A stretch of DNA of 64,000 nt from Nostoc linckia FACHB-104 (GCF_014696615.1 NZ_JACJQJ010000042.1:1-64000), one strand, 5' to 3'. Counted from the stretch's first letter, positions 27,189 to 37,058 are shown. Translations and numbers: made by a program. Notes: generated by a model not told the origin, from the sequence alone.

Positions 27189-28106
27189 ATGAGTAAAACC
27201 TATCAAGTAACGGGAATTAATCTGAAAGCCCAAGCACTGGGAGAATCAGATAGAATAGTAACAATTTTGACAAAAGAGTTCGGTTTAATCCGAGCAGTTG
27301 CCCCAGGGGCACGCAAGCACAATTCAAGCCTGGGTGGTAGGAGTGGGATGTTTGTTGTTAACGAACTACTGATTGCTAAAGGGCGATCGCTCGATAAAAT
27401 TACACAAGCACAAACAGTAAAAACCTATCCAGGTTTGACTAAAGATTTAGGGAAATTGGCAGCTAGCCAATATCTAGCAGAAATAGTCCTTAGTCAAGCT
27501 TTAAGCGAACAACCCCAAGAAGAACTTTATGAGTTGCTTAACGAACATCTCAATCGGTTAGAGGCAGTGTCTAATAACGAAGCTAGTATCTTAGCTCATC
27601 TGTCTCATGGAGTTTTTCACCTTTTAGCTTTGGCGGGACTTACACCTCAAGTGCAAGTTTGTTGTCTCACGCAACGCCCCCTGATACCAAATTTTACAAG
27701 CCCTCAGTGGCAGGTAGGATTTAGTATCTCCGCAGGTGGCACAGTTTGCTTAGAGACTTGGGAAGACTTGCGAAAACAAAGAGAGAGGGAGAGACAAATC
27801 AATTCTTCCAAGACGCGATCGCCTCATTCCCCCACAACCCCAGCTACAACCATCTCGGGTTACCAAACAGTGATGCATCGCCAAGAACTACCTGTGATTT
27901 CTCAGCGTTTAAACGCAAAAGAACTTGATATTCTCCAGCAGCTGTCACAACCAGAGATAATGCAAATTAGTACCACCAGAGATAATGACTGGTTAGCTGT
28001 TGAGCAAATTCTGCGCCATTATGCTCAGTATCATTTGGGTCATCCAATCCGCTCCGCCACTTTAATCGATTCTTATTTTGCTGCCAACCATGATGCAACC
28101 GTCTGA
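27189..28106 (+). CDS. recO: DNA repair protein RecO
   Basis: 305 residues. The N-terminal OB fold begins [20 protein letters not shown] and contains [17 protein letters not shown]. The helical C-terminal domain follows. RecO loads RecA on SSB-coated gaps together with RecR. A hydrophilic insert of about 35 residues ([19 protein letters not shown] onward) carries a HIP1 site and is likely a lineage-specific loop. The end overlaps the start of the MFS gene by 17 bases, so the two are probably cotranscribed. Confidence 0.85.
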   Translation: MSKTYQVTGINLKAQALGESDRIVTILTKEFGLIRAVAPGARKHNSSLGGRSGMFVVNELLIAKGRSLDKITQAQTVKTYPGLTKDLGKLAASQYLAEIVLSQALSEQPQEELYELLNEHLNRLEAVSNNEASILAHLSHGVFHLLALAGLTPQVQVCCLTQRPLIPNFTSPQWQVGFSISAGGTVCLETWEDLRKQRERERQINSSKTRSPHSPTTPATTISGYQTVMHRQELPVISQRLNAKELDILQQLSQPEIMQISTTRDNDWLAVEQILRHYAQYHLGHPIRSATLIDSYFAANHDATV

Positions 28107-29706
28107 TTTGGATACAAAAATCCTGCCTTTGTCACCGAGCTACGCCAAAAAACAGAATAGAGCATCAGATTCTACAGCACCCAGCCACTTGAGTGCTGTT
28201 CCGAAGTCTCGGCCCAGTCAAATCAATAACCACGAAATTTCCCCTAGGGAGATTTCGCCAAATAATAAAAATTGGCTATCAGAAAAATCAAAACCTGATT
28301 TTATTAATTCAGAAGCCAAATCAACTCAGGCTGAGGCTAATGGCCAAGCCGCTATTACCTCAGCAAAAGAGCCACCCGATATCAAGGGGCCTGATTCAGG
28401 TAAAGATGAAGCATCAAATGATGTACCTCAAAAGGGGTTTTTACCTGTATTAAAAAACCCAAATTTCTTAGCGCTTTGGGGTGGACAAGTTTTTTGCCAG
28501 CTAGCCGATAAAGTTTATCTGGTGTTGATGATTGCTTTGATTAATACGCAGTTTCAAGCGAGTCATCAAAGTATTAGTGGTTGGGTATCGGCCTTAATGA
28601 TGGCTTTTACCATACCAGCTGTGCTATTCGGTTCTGTGGCTGGTGTATTTGTAGATCGCTGGTCGAAAAAGACTGTATTAGTAGCCACAAATGTTTGGCG
28701 GGGAATTTTGGTATTGGTGATTCCGTTGCTGTTATGGTTGACTCATGATTGGAAACCAGTGGGAGTATTACCTGTAGGTTTTTTAATCATCTTAAGCGTG
28801 ACTTTTTTAGTCTCTACCCTCACACAATTTTTCGCCCCAGCCGAACAAACAGCAATTCCCTTGGTAGTGGAAGAGCAACATTTACTCTCGGCTAACTCAC
28901 TGTACACCACAACAATGATGGCCTCGGTGATTGTTGGTTTTGCCGTTGGCGAACCACTATTAGCGATCGCGGATCAACTTTGGCTCAATCTGGGTGCAAG
29001 TGGCAGCTTTGGTAAAGAAATGGTTGTTGGTGGAAGTTATGCGATCGCGGGAATAATTTTGAGTTTCTTGGTAACTAACGAAAAAGCTCACGACTCAGAA
29101 ACGGAATTTCCTCATGTTTTCTCAGATTTACGCGATGGATTACGTTATCTCAAAGATAATCATCGTGTTCGTAGCGCTTTAGTACAGTTAATTATCTTGT
29201 TCTCCATCTTTGCCGCCTTAACAGTTTTAGCTGTCAGAATGGCAGAAATCATTCCCAACATGAAAGCCTCACAATTCGGCTTTTTACTAGCAGCTGGTGG
29301 TGTGGGGATTGCAGCGGGGGCAACAATTCTTGGTCAGTTTGGTCAACGGTTCTCCTATACTGCCCTTAGTCTTTGTGGTTGTCTGGGGATGGCAGCTTCC
29401 TTAATAGGGTTATCCATCTTTACAACACAGCTTTGGATAGTGCTTTTGTTAGTAGCACTATTGGGTGTTTTTGGGGCACTTGTGGGTATCCCGATGCAAA
29501 CTGCAATTCAAACAGAAACCCCACCAGAAATGCGGGGTAAAGTCTTCGGTTTGCAAAATAATGTCATTAATATTGCTCTTTCTTTACCCTTAGCATTAGC
29601 AGGTGTAGCAGAGACCTTTATTGGATTACAAGCTGTCTTTTTAGCATTAGCTGTAATTGTCTTTTTCGGAGGTATCTTTACTTGGTATACCTCGCATCGT
29701 GAGTAA
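28090..29706 (+). CDS. MFS transporter with long polar N-terminal extension
   Basis: 538 residues from the ATG at 28090; a TTG at 28078 is a weaker start. The first 115 residues are polar and rich in Ser, Pro, Lys and Asn. They look disordered and are unusual for an MFS protein. From [20 protein letters not shown] on it is a 10-12 helix major facilitator of the EntS/MFS_3 exporter type, with the loop motif [17 protein letters not shown] between helices 2 and 3 and [20 protein letters not shown] in the second half. The substrate is unknown. It overlaps the end of recO. Confidence 0.8.
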   Translation: MMQPSDLDTKILPLSPSYAKKQNRASDSTAPSHLSAVPKSRPSQINNHEISPREISPNNKNWLSEKSKPDFINSEAKSTQAEANGQAAITSAKEPPDIKGPDSGKDEASNDVPQKGFLPVLKNPNFLALWGGQVFCQLADKVYLVLMIALINTQFQASHQSISGWVSALMMAFTIPAVLFGSVAGVFVDRWSKKTVLVATNVWRGILVLVIPLLLWLTHDWKPVGVLPVGFLIILSVTFLVSTLTQFFAPAEQTAIPLVVEEQHLLSANSLYTTTMMASVIVGFAVGEPLLAIADQLWLNLGASGSFGKEMVVGGSYAIAGIILSFLVTNEKAHDSETEFPHVFSDLRDGLRYLKDNHRVRSALVQLIILFSIFAALTVLAVRMAEIIPNMKASQFGFLLAAGGVGIAAGATILGQFGQRFSYTALSLCGCLGMAASLIGLSIFTTQLWIVLLLVALLGVFGALVGIPMQTAIQTETPPEMRGKVFGLQNNVINIALSLPLALAGVAETFIGLQAVFLALAVIVFFGGIFTWYTSHRE

Positions 29707-30043
29707 TTAAACATTAGCTTGACATAATTAATCATTTACTGAAAGCTGAAATTTTCGTGATAGACTGAACTCAGCCATAAATCACTATAGGCTTAACTCG
29801 GGATCATTGTGAATCCTGGCTCAATTGGTTTTGATTGACTCATATTTATTCACAAATTCTTAGTAGGATAACTACAGCTATAACTAAACTAGCTAAATTA
29901 ATCTGAGAATTTGGCTATTTTATGGGTAGAGACAATGGGGTGTAATACTAACTAAAAAGCCAGCGATAACAACAGCTAAAAGCAAAACTGCAAAGCAAAA
30001 AAAACTCAATATTAAACCCGCTGTTCTTATAACTAAATAAAGA
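29707..30043. other. gene-free stretch between MFS and glycosyltransferase genes
   Basis: 337 bases, no supported gene and no clear terminator. The last 80 bases are A-rich leader for the glycosyltransferase. Confidence 0.4.
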
Positions 30044-31192
30044 ATGCGTATAGCCTGGATTGGAAAAAAATCACCCTTTTGCGGCAATGTTACCTACAGT
30101 CGAGAAATTACAAATGCCTTGTTAGACCGAGGGCATGAAGTTAGCTTTCTCCACTTTGCTCAAGAAGAATCTGAACCTGATAACTGGCCAAAATTTCAAG
30201 AAGTTTCCTTACCCTTCATTTACAAGTCCCAGGTTTATACAATTCCCACTTTTAAAGCAACCAAAGTATTAACTGAGTCGTTGCGAAAAATTAAACCAGA
30301 TATAGTCCACGCTTCTTTGACTTTATCTCCCTTGGACTTTATTCTTCCAGAAATTTGTGAACAACTGAATTTGCCTCTAATTGCGACTTTCCATACCCCA
30401 TTTGCAGGGAAAGGGGCAAAACTCATCTCCGGAACGCAACTTTTGGCTTATCAGCTATACGCACCTTTCTTAGTGAACTACGATCGCGTGATTGTATTTT
30501 CCCAAATTCAGCGCGAGTTATTAGGGCGGATGGGTGTGCGGGAAGAAAATGTTGCAGTTATTCCCAACGGAGTCGATACCACTAAATATTCTCCAGGCCC
30601 TTCTCAAATCAAAGCAGAATTTCAAGCCAAACGCCTATTTGTCTATCAAGGCCGGATAGCACCAGAAAAGAATGTGGAACCGCTACTACGCGCTTGGAAA
30701 CAGTCAGGATTGGAAGCTGATAGCAAGTTGCTGATTGTGGGCGATGGGCCTTTGAAGCCATCTTTACAGCCGTTTTATGGTGCAGAGGAAGGCATTATTT
30801 GGTTAGGATTCATTGCTGATGAAAACCGACGCATCGAAATTCTACGGGGAGCAGATGTATTTATTTTGCCTTCGTTGGTAGAAGGGTTATCTTTATCTCT
30901 CTTAGAAGCAATGGCCTGCGGGTTGGCGTGTTTAGCCACAGATGTGGGTGCAGATGGAGAGGTATTAGAAAAAGGCGCAGGGGTAGTTTTAAACACGAAG
31001 ACAGTGCGATCGCAATTAAAAACCCTCTTACCACTATTCCAAGACCATCCCGAGTTAACAACTGTATTAGGGCAGAAAGCGAGAAATCGTGTCTTAGAAC
31101 GCTATACCCTCACTGATAATATTACTCAGTTGGAACAGTTATACCGCGAAGTTTTACTCCAGCGACCTTTACCAGTAAGTCATAGATTATAG
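30044..31192 (+). CDS. family 4 glycosyltransferase
   Basis: 382 residues, GT-B fold. The N-terminal domain has the acceptor pattern GNVTYSREITNALLDRGHEV and ATFHTPFAGKGA. The donor domain shows VAVIPNGVDTTKYSPG, FVYQGRIAPEKNVEPLLRAW, LLIVGDGP and the nucleotide-sugar motif PSLVEGLSLSLLEAMACGLA with the E-x7-E pair. It is close to glycolipid mannosyl- or glucosyltransferases of the PimB/GtfA type. The acceptor is unknown. It stands alone and is convergent with the toxin-antitoxin pair. Confidence 0.85.
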   Translation: MRIAWIGKKSPFCGNVTYSREITNALLDRGHEVSFLHFAQEESEPDNWPKFQEVSLPFIYKSQVYTIPTFKATKVLTESLRKIKPDIVHASLTLSPLDFILPEICEQLNLPLIATFHTPFAGKGAKLISGTQLLAYQLYAPFLVNYDRVIVFSQIQRELLGRMGVREENVAVIPNGVDTTKYSPGPSQIKAEFQAKRLFVYQGRIAPEKNVEPLLRAWKQSGLEADSKLLIVGDGPLKPSLQPFYGAEEGIIWLGFIADENRRIEILRGADVFILPSLVEGLSLSLLEAMACGLACLATDVGADGEVLEKGAGVVLNTKTVRSQLKTLLPLFQDHPELTTVLGQKARNRVLERYTLTDNITQLEQLYREVLLQRPLPVSHRL

Positions 31193-31278
31193 GTAAGTTC
31201 TGATATCAATTTTGGTTAGCTGCGCTGAATCTGAAATTATGAAAAAGTGCAGCTATACTAATTTTTATATTACTTAAT

Positions 31279-31722
31279 TTAAACCCAACTTTGCAAAGAA
31301 AACTCTCTTACTTGTCGCATTCGTTCAAAGTCACTATCACAAGAAACAATAATTAGTGAATGGCGTATAGCGGTTGCAGCTATCCAAAGGTCATTTTCAC
31401 TAATACCAATAGTATGTAGTTTAGTTGTTTTACGTTTATTTTTGTCTTTGGCAGCAAATTGCTTAATAATTTCCGATTTAAAATCACCGTATATTTCTGT
31501 TGTTTCTTTGTCGATTCCATATAGGTTAATTCGGCGCAGAAATAAATTTATTTTGATTAAATTAGCAGCTTTTTCTTGGGAATTTTGTGCCATAAAGCGC
31601 AACTCCCCAGCCACAATAACACTCGTTGCCAATTGTACTTGACCAAGAGAACGCAAGTGATTTGCAACGCTAGGCACACCTTCCATTAGAAAGGAACAGT
31701 GATTAGTATCAAGTAGATACAC
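31279..31722 (-). CDS. vapC: PIN-domain toxin (VapC type)
   Basis: 147 residues. A PIN ribonuclease: MYLLDTNHCSFLMEG with Asp5, Glu in VAGELRFMA, and Asp residues in SENDLWIAATA and SCDSDFERM supply the four acidic metal ligands. The helix after LHTIGISEND is typical. VapC toxins cut tRNA or rRNA when freed from the antitoxin. It starts two bases after the stop of the upstream small gene on the same strand, the normal antitoxin-toxin order. The symbol denotes the family. Confidence 0.85.
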   Translation of the reverse strand: MYLLDTNHCSFLMEGVPSVANHLRSLGQVQLATSVIVAGELRFMAQNSQEKAANLIKINLFLRRINLYGIDKETTEIYGDFKSEIIKQFAAKDKNKRKTTKLHTIGISENDLWIAATAIRHSLIIVSCDSDFERMRQVREFSLQSWV

Positions 31723-31724
31723 AA

Positions 31725-31997
31725 TTAAAATTCCAGTGGCATACGACTTTCATGAACTAGTTGCAGACATTCTCTAATGTCTGAACCTTCCCAACTTCCT
31801 GCAAATTCTAATAAATCTTGGGCAGTAGAACCTGTTAAAGTATGTTCTGGTGTAGGTGTTTGAGCAGGTTGTTTATCTGAAGATATGCCAACTTCTTGGC
31901 GTTTGGCTTGCAAAAATTGAATAAAGTCTAAAATTTCCTGCAATAAAGGTTCAGGTAATTTATCTAATTCTTGGGTAATCTGCTCTTTAATCGTCAT
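31725..31997 (-). CDS. DUF2281-like antitoxin partner of VapC
   Basis: 90 residues. It begins TIKEQITQELDKLPEPLLQE and continues ILDFIQFLQAKRQE, the helical pattern of DUF2281-type antitoxins in cyanobacterial PIN modules. A Pro/Thr-rich linker follows and the tail (DLLEFAGSWEGSDIRECLQL, then VHESR) would wrap the toxin. The N-terminal segment is the probable dimerisation and DNA-binding part. It lies two bases ahead of the toxin gene, so the pair forms one operon. Confidence 0.8.
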   Translation of the reverse strand: MTIKEQITQELDKLPEPLLQEILDFIQFLQAKRQEVGISSDKQPAQTPTPEHTLTGSTAQDLLEFAGSWEGSDIRECLQLVHESRMPLEF

Positions 31998-32220
31998 TAT
32001 CTATATTGGCGTTAAATTATTTATTATTTTATCATCAGGATATTTTGCTGATGGTTGCTTTAGATAGGGGCAGTTTTAAATACTAAGATAGCGCAATGGC
32101 ATATCTGGGTTAGATAATAGCGGTTTATAGTACTATTGATGAAGTGAACCCTAATTAGCACTGACCAGTTAGTTAAAAATTCAGAAACTACTTTTGAATT
32201 GTTAAAAATTAGGCAAAAAC

Positions 32221-33249
32221 CTAATTTGCAGCTATAATCGTTTCCAACATTTGGTTTATCAGTTGACCGCGAACATTGCGCCCCTTTCTGCCAGCAGTAC
32301 CTTGATGTGTATAATAATAGTATTGTGCAAAAGGATTCTTAGATACATCTTCTTTTTTGTTATCTTGAAGTTCTTGTTCTAAAGACGATAGGCTATTAGC
32401 TAAAACCTGTTCTTCTGGTAAAAAGTTATATTTTACTCTAATTTTCATTAATTCAACTATTAAAGTAAACAAGCTGGATTTTTTAATCCACAAGCTATCT
32501 GCGGGAAGATTGGATTTAATAATTAAATTAGCTACTTCATTAAAAACCTTAACAATAAAGTTCTTATTGGGATATTCATTATCGTATTTTTCTACATATG
32601 TTTTAACTTCTTTGTCACTAGCAAAATAACCGCCTTCTTCAATTGTTGACATTATTATTAATATATATTCGAGATCTTTCATTCTGGAAAATTCGCCGTC
32701 ACTGAATAATTCCAAAGTTTGAAAGATTACGTTATGTTCTTGGATCTCTTTAGCCGTTGTTATGAATTCACCTTCATATAAAGAGTTATTAATCTCTATT
32801 GCGTTTAATGCGTATTGGACAGAATTAATTCTTTTAAATATATCTCGAATTTCATTATCAGGAATTCTTCCTAAATCTCTTACAACCACTATATAGTCAA
32901 AAAAATTAGTTTTATCCTGTGAAGATAATTCATCAAATCTACTTATATTTTTTATAGGAAATTCAGGTGAAGCAGTAACATATTGATATATAGTACTTAA
33001 TCTCTGCTGTCCATCTACTACAAGTGTTACTGATGTTTGGCTAGTAAGATCAATTTCACCATCGGCTAAATATATTTCCGGGAATGGTAATCCAGATAAA
33101 ATGGTTTCTATAAACTTTTCTTTATGCAAATTATTCCAAACAAGATTCCTTTGAAATGAAGGAGCCAATATTAAGCTACCATTTTTCATCGAATTAAATA
33201 ACTCTAAAACTTTTTTATTTGTTGCTGTACCATTTCTACTTTTATTCAT
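32221..33249 (-). CDS. DUF262 (ParB-like / GmrS-type NTPase) protein
   Basis: 342 residues. The DUF262 domain is clear: APSFQRNLVWNNLHKEKFIE, SGLPFPEIYLAD and the catalytic motif VVDGQQRLSTIYQYV, followed by IFKRINSVQYALNAIEIN. In GmrSD-type restriction enzymes DUF262 couples NTP hydrolysis to a DUF1524 HNH nuclease, but no such domain is present in the remaining 150 helical residues. It overlaps the upstream nucleotidyltransferase-like gene by 8 bases, so the two are translated together. Its codon use is AT-rich compared with the housekeeping neighbours, which suggests transfer. Confidence 0.85.
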   Translation of the reverse strand: MNKSRNGTATNKKVLELFNSMKNGSLILAPSFQRNLVWNNLHKEKFIETILSGLPFPEIYLADGEIDLTSQTSVTLVVDGQQRLSTIYQYVTASPEFPIKNISRFDELSSQDKTNFFDYIVVVRDLGRIPDNEIRDIFKRINSVQYALNAIEINNSLYEGEFITTAKEIQEHNVIFQTLELFSDGEFSRMKDLEYILIIMSTIEEGGYFASDKEVKTYVEKYDNEYPNKNFIVKVFNEVANLIIKSNLPADSLWIKKSSLFTLIVELMKIRVKYNFLPEEQVLANSLSSLEQELQDNKKEDVSKNPFAQYYYYTHQGTAGRKGRNVRGQLINQMLETIIAAN

Positions 33250-33862
33250 TTGTAATTTCCTCTTGTCTAAGTTTATTTATATTGGAAATATGATATTTTT
33301 CAAAAAAATCAAAATTATAATAAATAGCACAATTTACTTTTTGCTCACTAAATTTATAAGAAATAGATCTACAATAATCAAGCCACTTATTTTTTCCAGG
33401 ATATCCAAAAGGAAATAAATCTGGTCTAATCCAACCTTTAAAAAAATTTTTTAAAAATCTATTATATAATTTTTGTTCATTTTCAGTCCTCGATTTTAAG
33501 AGGATATTAAAATCATATAACTCAGACCAAAAATTTTCAAATATTCTTTGAGATATAATTGCCATATCTATATCTGATGTATCAGAGAATGGATTCCATA
33601 ATTTTTTTGGAGCTATACTAAAACTAAGCTTTCCTGAACCTACCATATGTAAATTAGCCGGATTCTCATTAAAATGTCTTGCGATTTCATGTTTGAGATT
33701 AAAGTATTTATCCTCATTATTTTTAAAAATGTAAGGTGTTCCGTGGATTATATATTTCTGAACAATAAGTTTATCTGTATTTGATTTATCTTTTAATACT
33801 GCCTTAAATAAATTAATATTATTTTCGATTTCAATCCTATCAGTTTCTATTATTTGCTGCAT
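33242..33862 (-). CDS. nucleotidyltransferase-like partner of the DUF262 protein
   Basis: 206 residues, no named family recognised. Residues 75-99 fit a nucleotidyltransferase active site: GSGKLSFS (Gly75, Ser76), then DTSDIDMAII with Asp97 and Asp99 as metal ligands. The 16-residue spacing between the GS and DxD is slightly longer than in the minimal MNT/KNT pattern. Aromatic-rich helices follow (YNRFLKNFFKGWIRPDLFPF). The gene is strongly AT-rich and overlaps the DUF262 gene. A role modifying a nucleotide, RNA or its partner is inferred. Domain order suggests a two-gene defence or toxin module. Confidence 0.7.
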   Translation of the reverse strand: MQQIIETDRIEIENNINLFKAVLKDKSNTDKLIVQKYIIHGTPYIFKNNEDKYFNLKHEIARHFNENPANLHMVGSGKLSFSIAPKKLWNPFSDTSDIDMAIISQRIFENFWSELYDFNILLKSRTENEQKLYNRFLKNFFKGWIRPDLFPFGYPGKNKWLDYCRSISYKFSEQKVNCAIYYNFDFFEKYHISNINKLRQEEITNE

Positions 33863-34333
33863 AAATTAATTTGACTTAATCAAAGTATTTCAATAGATGA
33901 TTGATTACAGTTATTTTCCCGTAAATAAACTACATCATTTTTATTCTCGCGCATATAGCAATCCTAAATGATTCGCGCAAAAAAAATCTATTGCCTGCCT
34001 CCACGAATAATTTCACAACACAAATAGGATTGCTATCACGCTCTTTAATAACTCTCTCCAGAAAATATTATATAACCCTTACTAGCAGAGGTTTTATGCA
34101 AGTCTTAACGTTTTAGGTGTTGTGTGAAAGGCGCAAATAAAAACGTAATACAGACATACCGATTTTATCCCAGCCATCGGTTATGACCATTTCTAGAAAA
34201 GAACGAATAAATACAAGCAATATACAACCTCACAAGAAAGATGAAAAGTTCTACCTAGCTGCAATCCGCTGTATAATGGTTTGGAGCCAGAAGATCTTAA
34301 GTCTAAATTTTATCTTAATCTCCAGAATTTGCG
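33863..34333. other. gene-free stretch holding a MITE-like repeat
   Basis: About 470 bases upstream of the nucleotidyltransferase/DUF262 operon. It holds the inverted repeat described separately. A 72-codon plus-strand frame at 34183-34401 lacks coding character and overlaps the end of the protease gene. Confidence 0.5.
33955..34036. mobile_element. MITE-like element with 12-bp terminal inverted repeats
   Basis: Perfect 12-bp inverted repeats, ATAGCAATCCTA (33955-33966) and TAGGATTGCTAT (34025-34036), bound an 82-base unit with no coding capacity. The size and structure fit miniature repeats that are common in Nostoc-type genomes. No transposase is nearby. Confidence 0.6.
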
Positions 34334-35134
34334 TTAATATAACAACCATCCCAAACTCGTCGGTTGTTCATAAACCCGCTTTAAGGTATTCACATCTCTA
34401 ACAGAAATTGGCGGTGGTTGGCGAACTTGAGAAAAGTATAGGGCATCAGTTTGTAACGGACTATGCCCCCAAATTCCCAAAGCATGGCCGAGTTCATGAC
34501 GCGCTGCGGCTAGGACGTAATTACCAGTCTGGCTAGGACTTAATAATATAGTGAAGCGGTGTAATAAAACTTTGTTGTTGGTATATAACTCGTAGGTAGT
34601 TAAAGCAGAACGCGCACGAGGAATTTTATCGGTGGGAGAAATTTGTAGAGGTGGCGCTTTTCGCAAAATTTTAATATCTGCAACCTCTGGTTTTTCTACT
34701 ACCAATAAAGGTAAATAAGTACTCCACTCTTGCACAGCTTGTAAGACACTGTTAACCCAAGCTTGAGCTTGCTGGCTGTTAATTGCTGTTGGCGTTTCTA
34801 CGTAAACTTTAATAGGAAACTGTGACCAAACCAGATAACCAACTTGAGTGGCTGTAATTTGACCAAAGTAATCGCCACTGTTGGTATTATCTTGCCATTT
34901 GGCTAGCGTTGGCGGTAGAGGATGGGGTTTTGGAGAAGGAAATGAGGCGGTAGGGAGAGAAGCGAGTAAATCCCTAGAATATAGCGTTACTTGAGCGAAA
35001 TTAGCATTTGCAGGGAGATGCGTAAAAATAACTAGCAGCCCTGTACCTATCGCTAAGGTAAGAATTGCTAGTAACTGTGATGTAAATAAATTTTTTAGGG
35101 GGTTGGGTGTTGGGTATTGGATTTTTTGCCCCAT
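34334..35134 (-). CDS. matrixin-like zinc metalloprotease
   Basis: 266 residues. A single N-terminal membrane helix (LLAILTLAIGTGLLVIFTHL) acts as signal or anchor, and the catalytic domain is periplasmic or extracellular. The zinc site HELGHALGIWGH is the extended HExxHxxGxxH of metzincins. The N-terminal region includes a Pro-rich stretch. VNTLKRVYEQPTSLGW near the end matches the matrixin-type C-terminus. Substrates are unknown. It lies 17 bases downstream of secG on the same strand and may be cotranscribed with it. Confidence 0.8.
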   Translation of the reverse strand: MGQKIQYPTPNPLKNLFTSQLLAILTLAIGTGLLVIFTHLPANANFAQVTLYSRDLLASLPTASFPSPKPHPLPPTLAKWQDNTNSGDYFGQITATQVGYLVWSQFPIKVYVETPTAINSQQAQAWVNSVLQAVQEWSTYLPLLVVEKPEVADIKILRKAPPLQISPTDKIPRARSALTTYELYTNNKVLLHRFTILLSPSQTGNYVLAAARHELGHALGIWGHSPLQTDALYFSQVRQPPPISVRDVNTLKRVYEQPTSLGWLLY

Positions 35135-35151
35135 GTCCCTATTCCCTATGG

Positions 35152-35385
35152 TTACTTAGGTAGCCAACCAGCACTTAAAACTACTGTTAAACCTAGAAAA
35201 ACTACTGTTAATGCCCAAGTAATTCGGTTTAAAGTGTTTTCTGCACTTTTGGTACTGCTAAATAACTGAGCTTGTCCACCAATGGCCCCAATACCATCTC
35301 CTTTAGGACTATGCAGCAGTACTAAGACGATTAAACCAACGGCGGAAAGCGCCCAAATGCCTTGAACAATATTAGAAACTGTCAT
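35152..35385 (-). CDS. secG: preprotein translocase subunit SecG
   Basis: 77 residues with two membrane helices (about 5-24 and 53-72). The cytoplasmic loop carries LLHSPKGDGIGAIGGQAQLF, the SecG signature. It supports SecYEG-driven export. It follows gpmI by about 75 bases on the same strand, an arrangement common in cyanobacteria. Confidence 0.9.
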   Translation of the reverse strand: MTVSNIVQGIWALSAVGLIVLVLLHSPKGDGIGAIGGQAQLFSSTKSAENTLNRITWALTVVFLGLTVVLSAGWLPK

Positions 35386-35459
35386 GGTAGCAATCTAAAT
35401 AGATAGTCAATTTCAAAACAGAAGTGTCAGGGTTTAAGTAACAGTTAACTGTTATCTTT

Positions 35460-37058
35460 TTACAAACCTACTTGCGCGGGAGTACGACTGCGTTGCACAT
35501 CATATCCAGCTGGTACAACTAGCGATCGCCCTGTCATTTCTGATGGCTGAGGAAGTTGTAAAATCTCTAGAATTGTCGGCGCAATGTCAGCTAGCTTGCC
35601 ATCGCTTCGCAGTTCGACATTTGTACCATGTCCAGGAATTTTAACTTTTTCGCCTTCCAAAAGAATTAAGGGGACTGGGTTGGTGGTGTGGGCTGTCCAA
35701 GGATTACCCGCATCATCAAGCATATACTCAGCATTACCGTGGTCAGCAGTAATAATTGTTGTCCCGCCCACTTTAGTAATGCTAGCAAGTAGGCGACCCA
35801 AGCAGCGATCAACTTTTTCAATTGCTTCTATCGTAGCTTCTATCTGACCCGTATGTCCTACCATGTCTGGGTTGGCATAGTTAATTACAACCAACGAGTA
35901 GATACATTTTTCAATCGCTGCGATCGCTACATCTGTGACTGCTGCTGCTGACATCGCCGGGGCTTTGTCGTAAGTTGCTACCATTGGACTACTTACTAGT
36001 TCCCGGTCTTCACCTTCAAAAGGGTCTTCTAGACCGCCATTAAAGAAGTAGGTAACATGGGCGTATTTTTCGGTTTCAGCAGTGCGAAATTGCTTCAATC
36101 CGTGATTAGCAACAACTTCTCCCAAAATATTTGTGAGATTCTGCGGCTCAAAAGCTATAGCTACTTTTAAATCTGGATCGTACTGAGTAAAAGTAGCAAA
36201 GGCAAGCGGTTGAATTAGCTTTCTTTCAAAGCCTGTAAATTCTGGGCTAACAAAAGCTTGAGTGAGTTGTCTAGCGCGATCAGGGCGGAAGTTGAAGAAT
36301 ATCACTCCATCCTCTGCTGCAATTGCGCCAGGAGCAATACGTGTCGGGTTGATGAACTCGTCTTTTACTCCAGCAGCGTAAGATGCTTGTAAGACTTCTA
36401 CAGCCGGGCGATTATCAGTCACCTCATCTTGGGTCATTACGTCGTAAGCACGTTTAACCCGATCCCAGCGATGATCGCGATCCATCGCGTAGTAGCGACC
36501 GCTGAGGGTGACTATGCGCCCAATACCTACGCGGTCTATATATTCTTGCAGCTGCCCAATTGCTTTGACACCTTCTGAGGGTGCAGTGTCACGACCATCG
36601 GTAATGGCGTGGATACAAACTTGGGAAATTCGCTGATCCTTAGCTAAGTCCAGTAGTCCAAATAGATGAGTGAGATGGGAATGTACTCCACCCTCTGAAC
36701 AAAGACCTACTATATGAAGCTTGCCATTGCGATCGCGCACTTCCTGGCAAATTTTGACAAGTGCTGGGTTGAGCTTGATAGAACCGTCTTCCACAGCATC
36801 TGAGATGCGTACCAATTCTTGCGGTACTACCCGCCCAGCGCCAATGTTCAAATGACCAACTTCCGAGTTGCCCATTTGACCATCTGGCAACCCTACGGCT
36901 TTTCCTGATGTGCGAATGAGGGTGTGTGGATAAGCTGCCCATAAGCTATCCATGACTGGAGTTTTAGCATTAACAATAGCGTTTCCACGCTTCTCCTCGC
37001 AGTAGCCCCATCCGTCTAAAATGACTAGCACCACAGGAGCAACAGGTGCTTTGGTCAT
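35460..37058 (-). CDS. gpmI: 2,3-bisphosphoglycerate-independent phosphoglycerate mutase
   Basis: 532 residues from the ATG at 37058. The first metal/phosphatase block APVVLVILDGWGYCEEKRGN and the phosphoserine site GQMGNSEVGHLNIGAGR are intact. The second domain has HAITDGRDTAPSEG and near the end TIITADHGNAEYMLDD with metal ligands, then AHTTNPVPLIL. The frame is open for 19 more codons upstream, but MTKAPVAPVV is the usual N-terminus and AAAGGG lies before it. It interconverts 3- and 2-phosphoglycerate using Mn2+. Confidence 0.9.
   Translation of the reverse strand: MTKAPVAPVVLVILDGWGYCEEKRGNAIVNAKTPVMDSLWAAYPHTLIRTSGKAVGLPDGQMGNSEVGHLNIGAGRVVPQELVRISDAVEDGSIKLNPALVKICQEVRDRNGKLHIVGLCSEGGVHSHLTHLFGLLDLAKDQRISQVCIHAITDGRDTAPSEGVKAIGQLQEYIDRVGIGRIVTLSGRYYAMDRDHRWDRVKRAYDVMTQDEVTDNRPAVEVLQASYAAGVKDEFINPTRIAPGAIAAEDGVIFFNFRPDRARQLTQAFVSPEFTGFERKLIQPLAFATFTQYDPDLKVAIAFEPQNLTNILGEVVANHGLKQFRTAETEKYAHVTYFFNGGLEDPFEGEDRELVSSPMVATYDKAPAMSAAAVTDVAIAAIEKCIYSLVVINYANPDMVGHTGQIEATIEAIEKVDRCLGRLLASITKVGGTTIITADHGNAEYMLDDAGNPWTAHTTNPVPLILLEGEKVKIPGHGTNVELRSDGKLADIAPTILEILQLPQPSEMTGRSLVVPAGYDVQRSRTPAQVGL

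Noticed and set aside
34183-34401. 72-codon plus-strand frame near the metalloprotease
   Set aside because: It overlaps the end of the protease gene, has no recognisable domain and no ribosome site.
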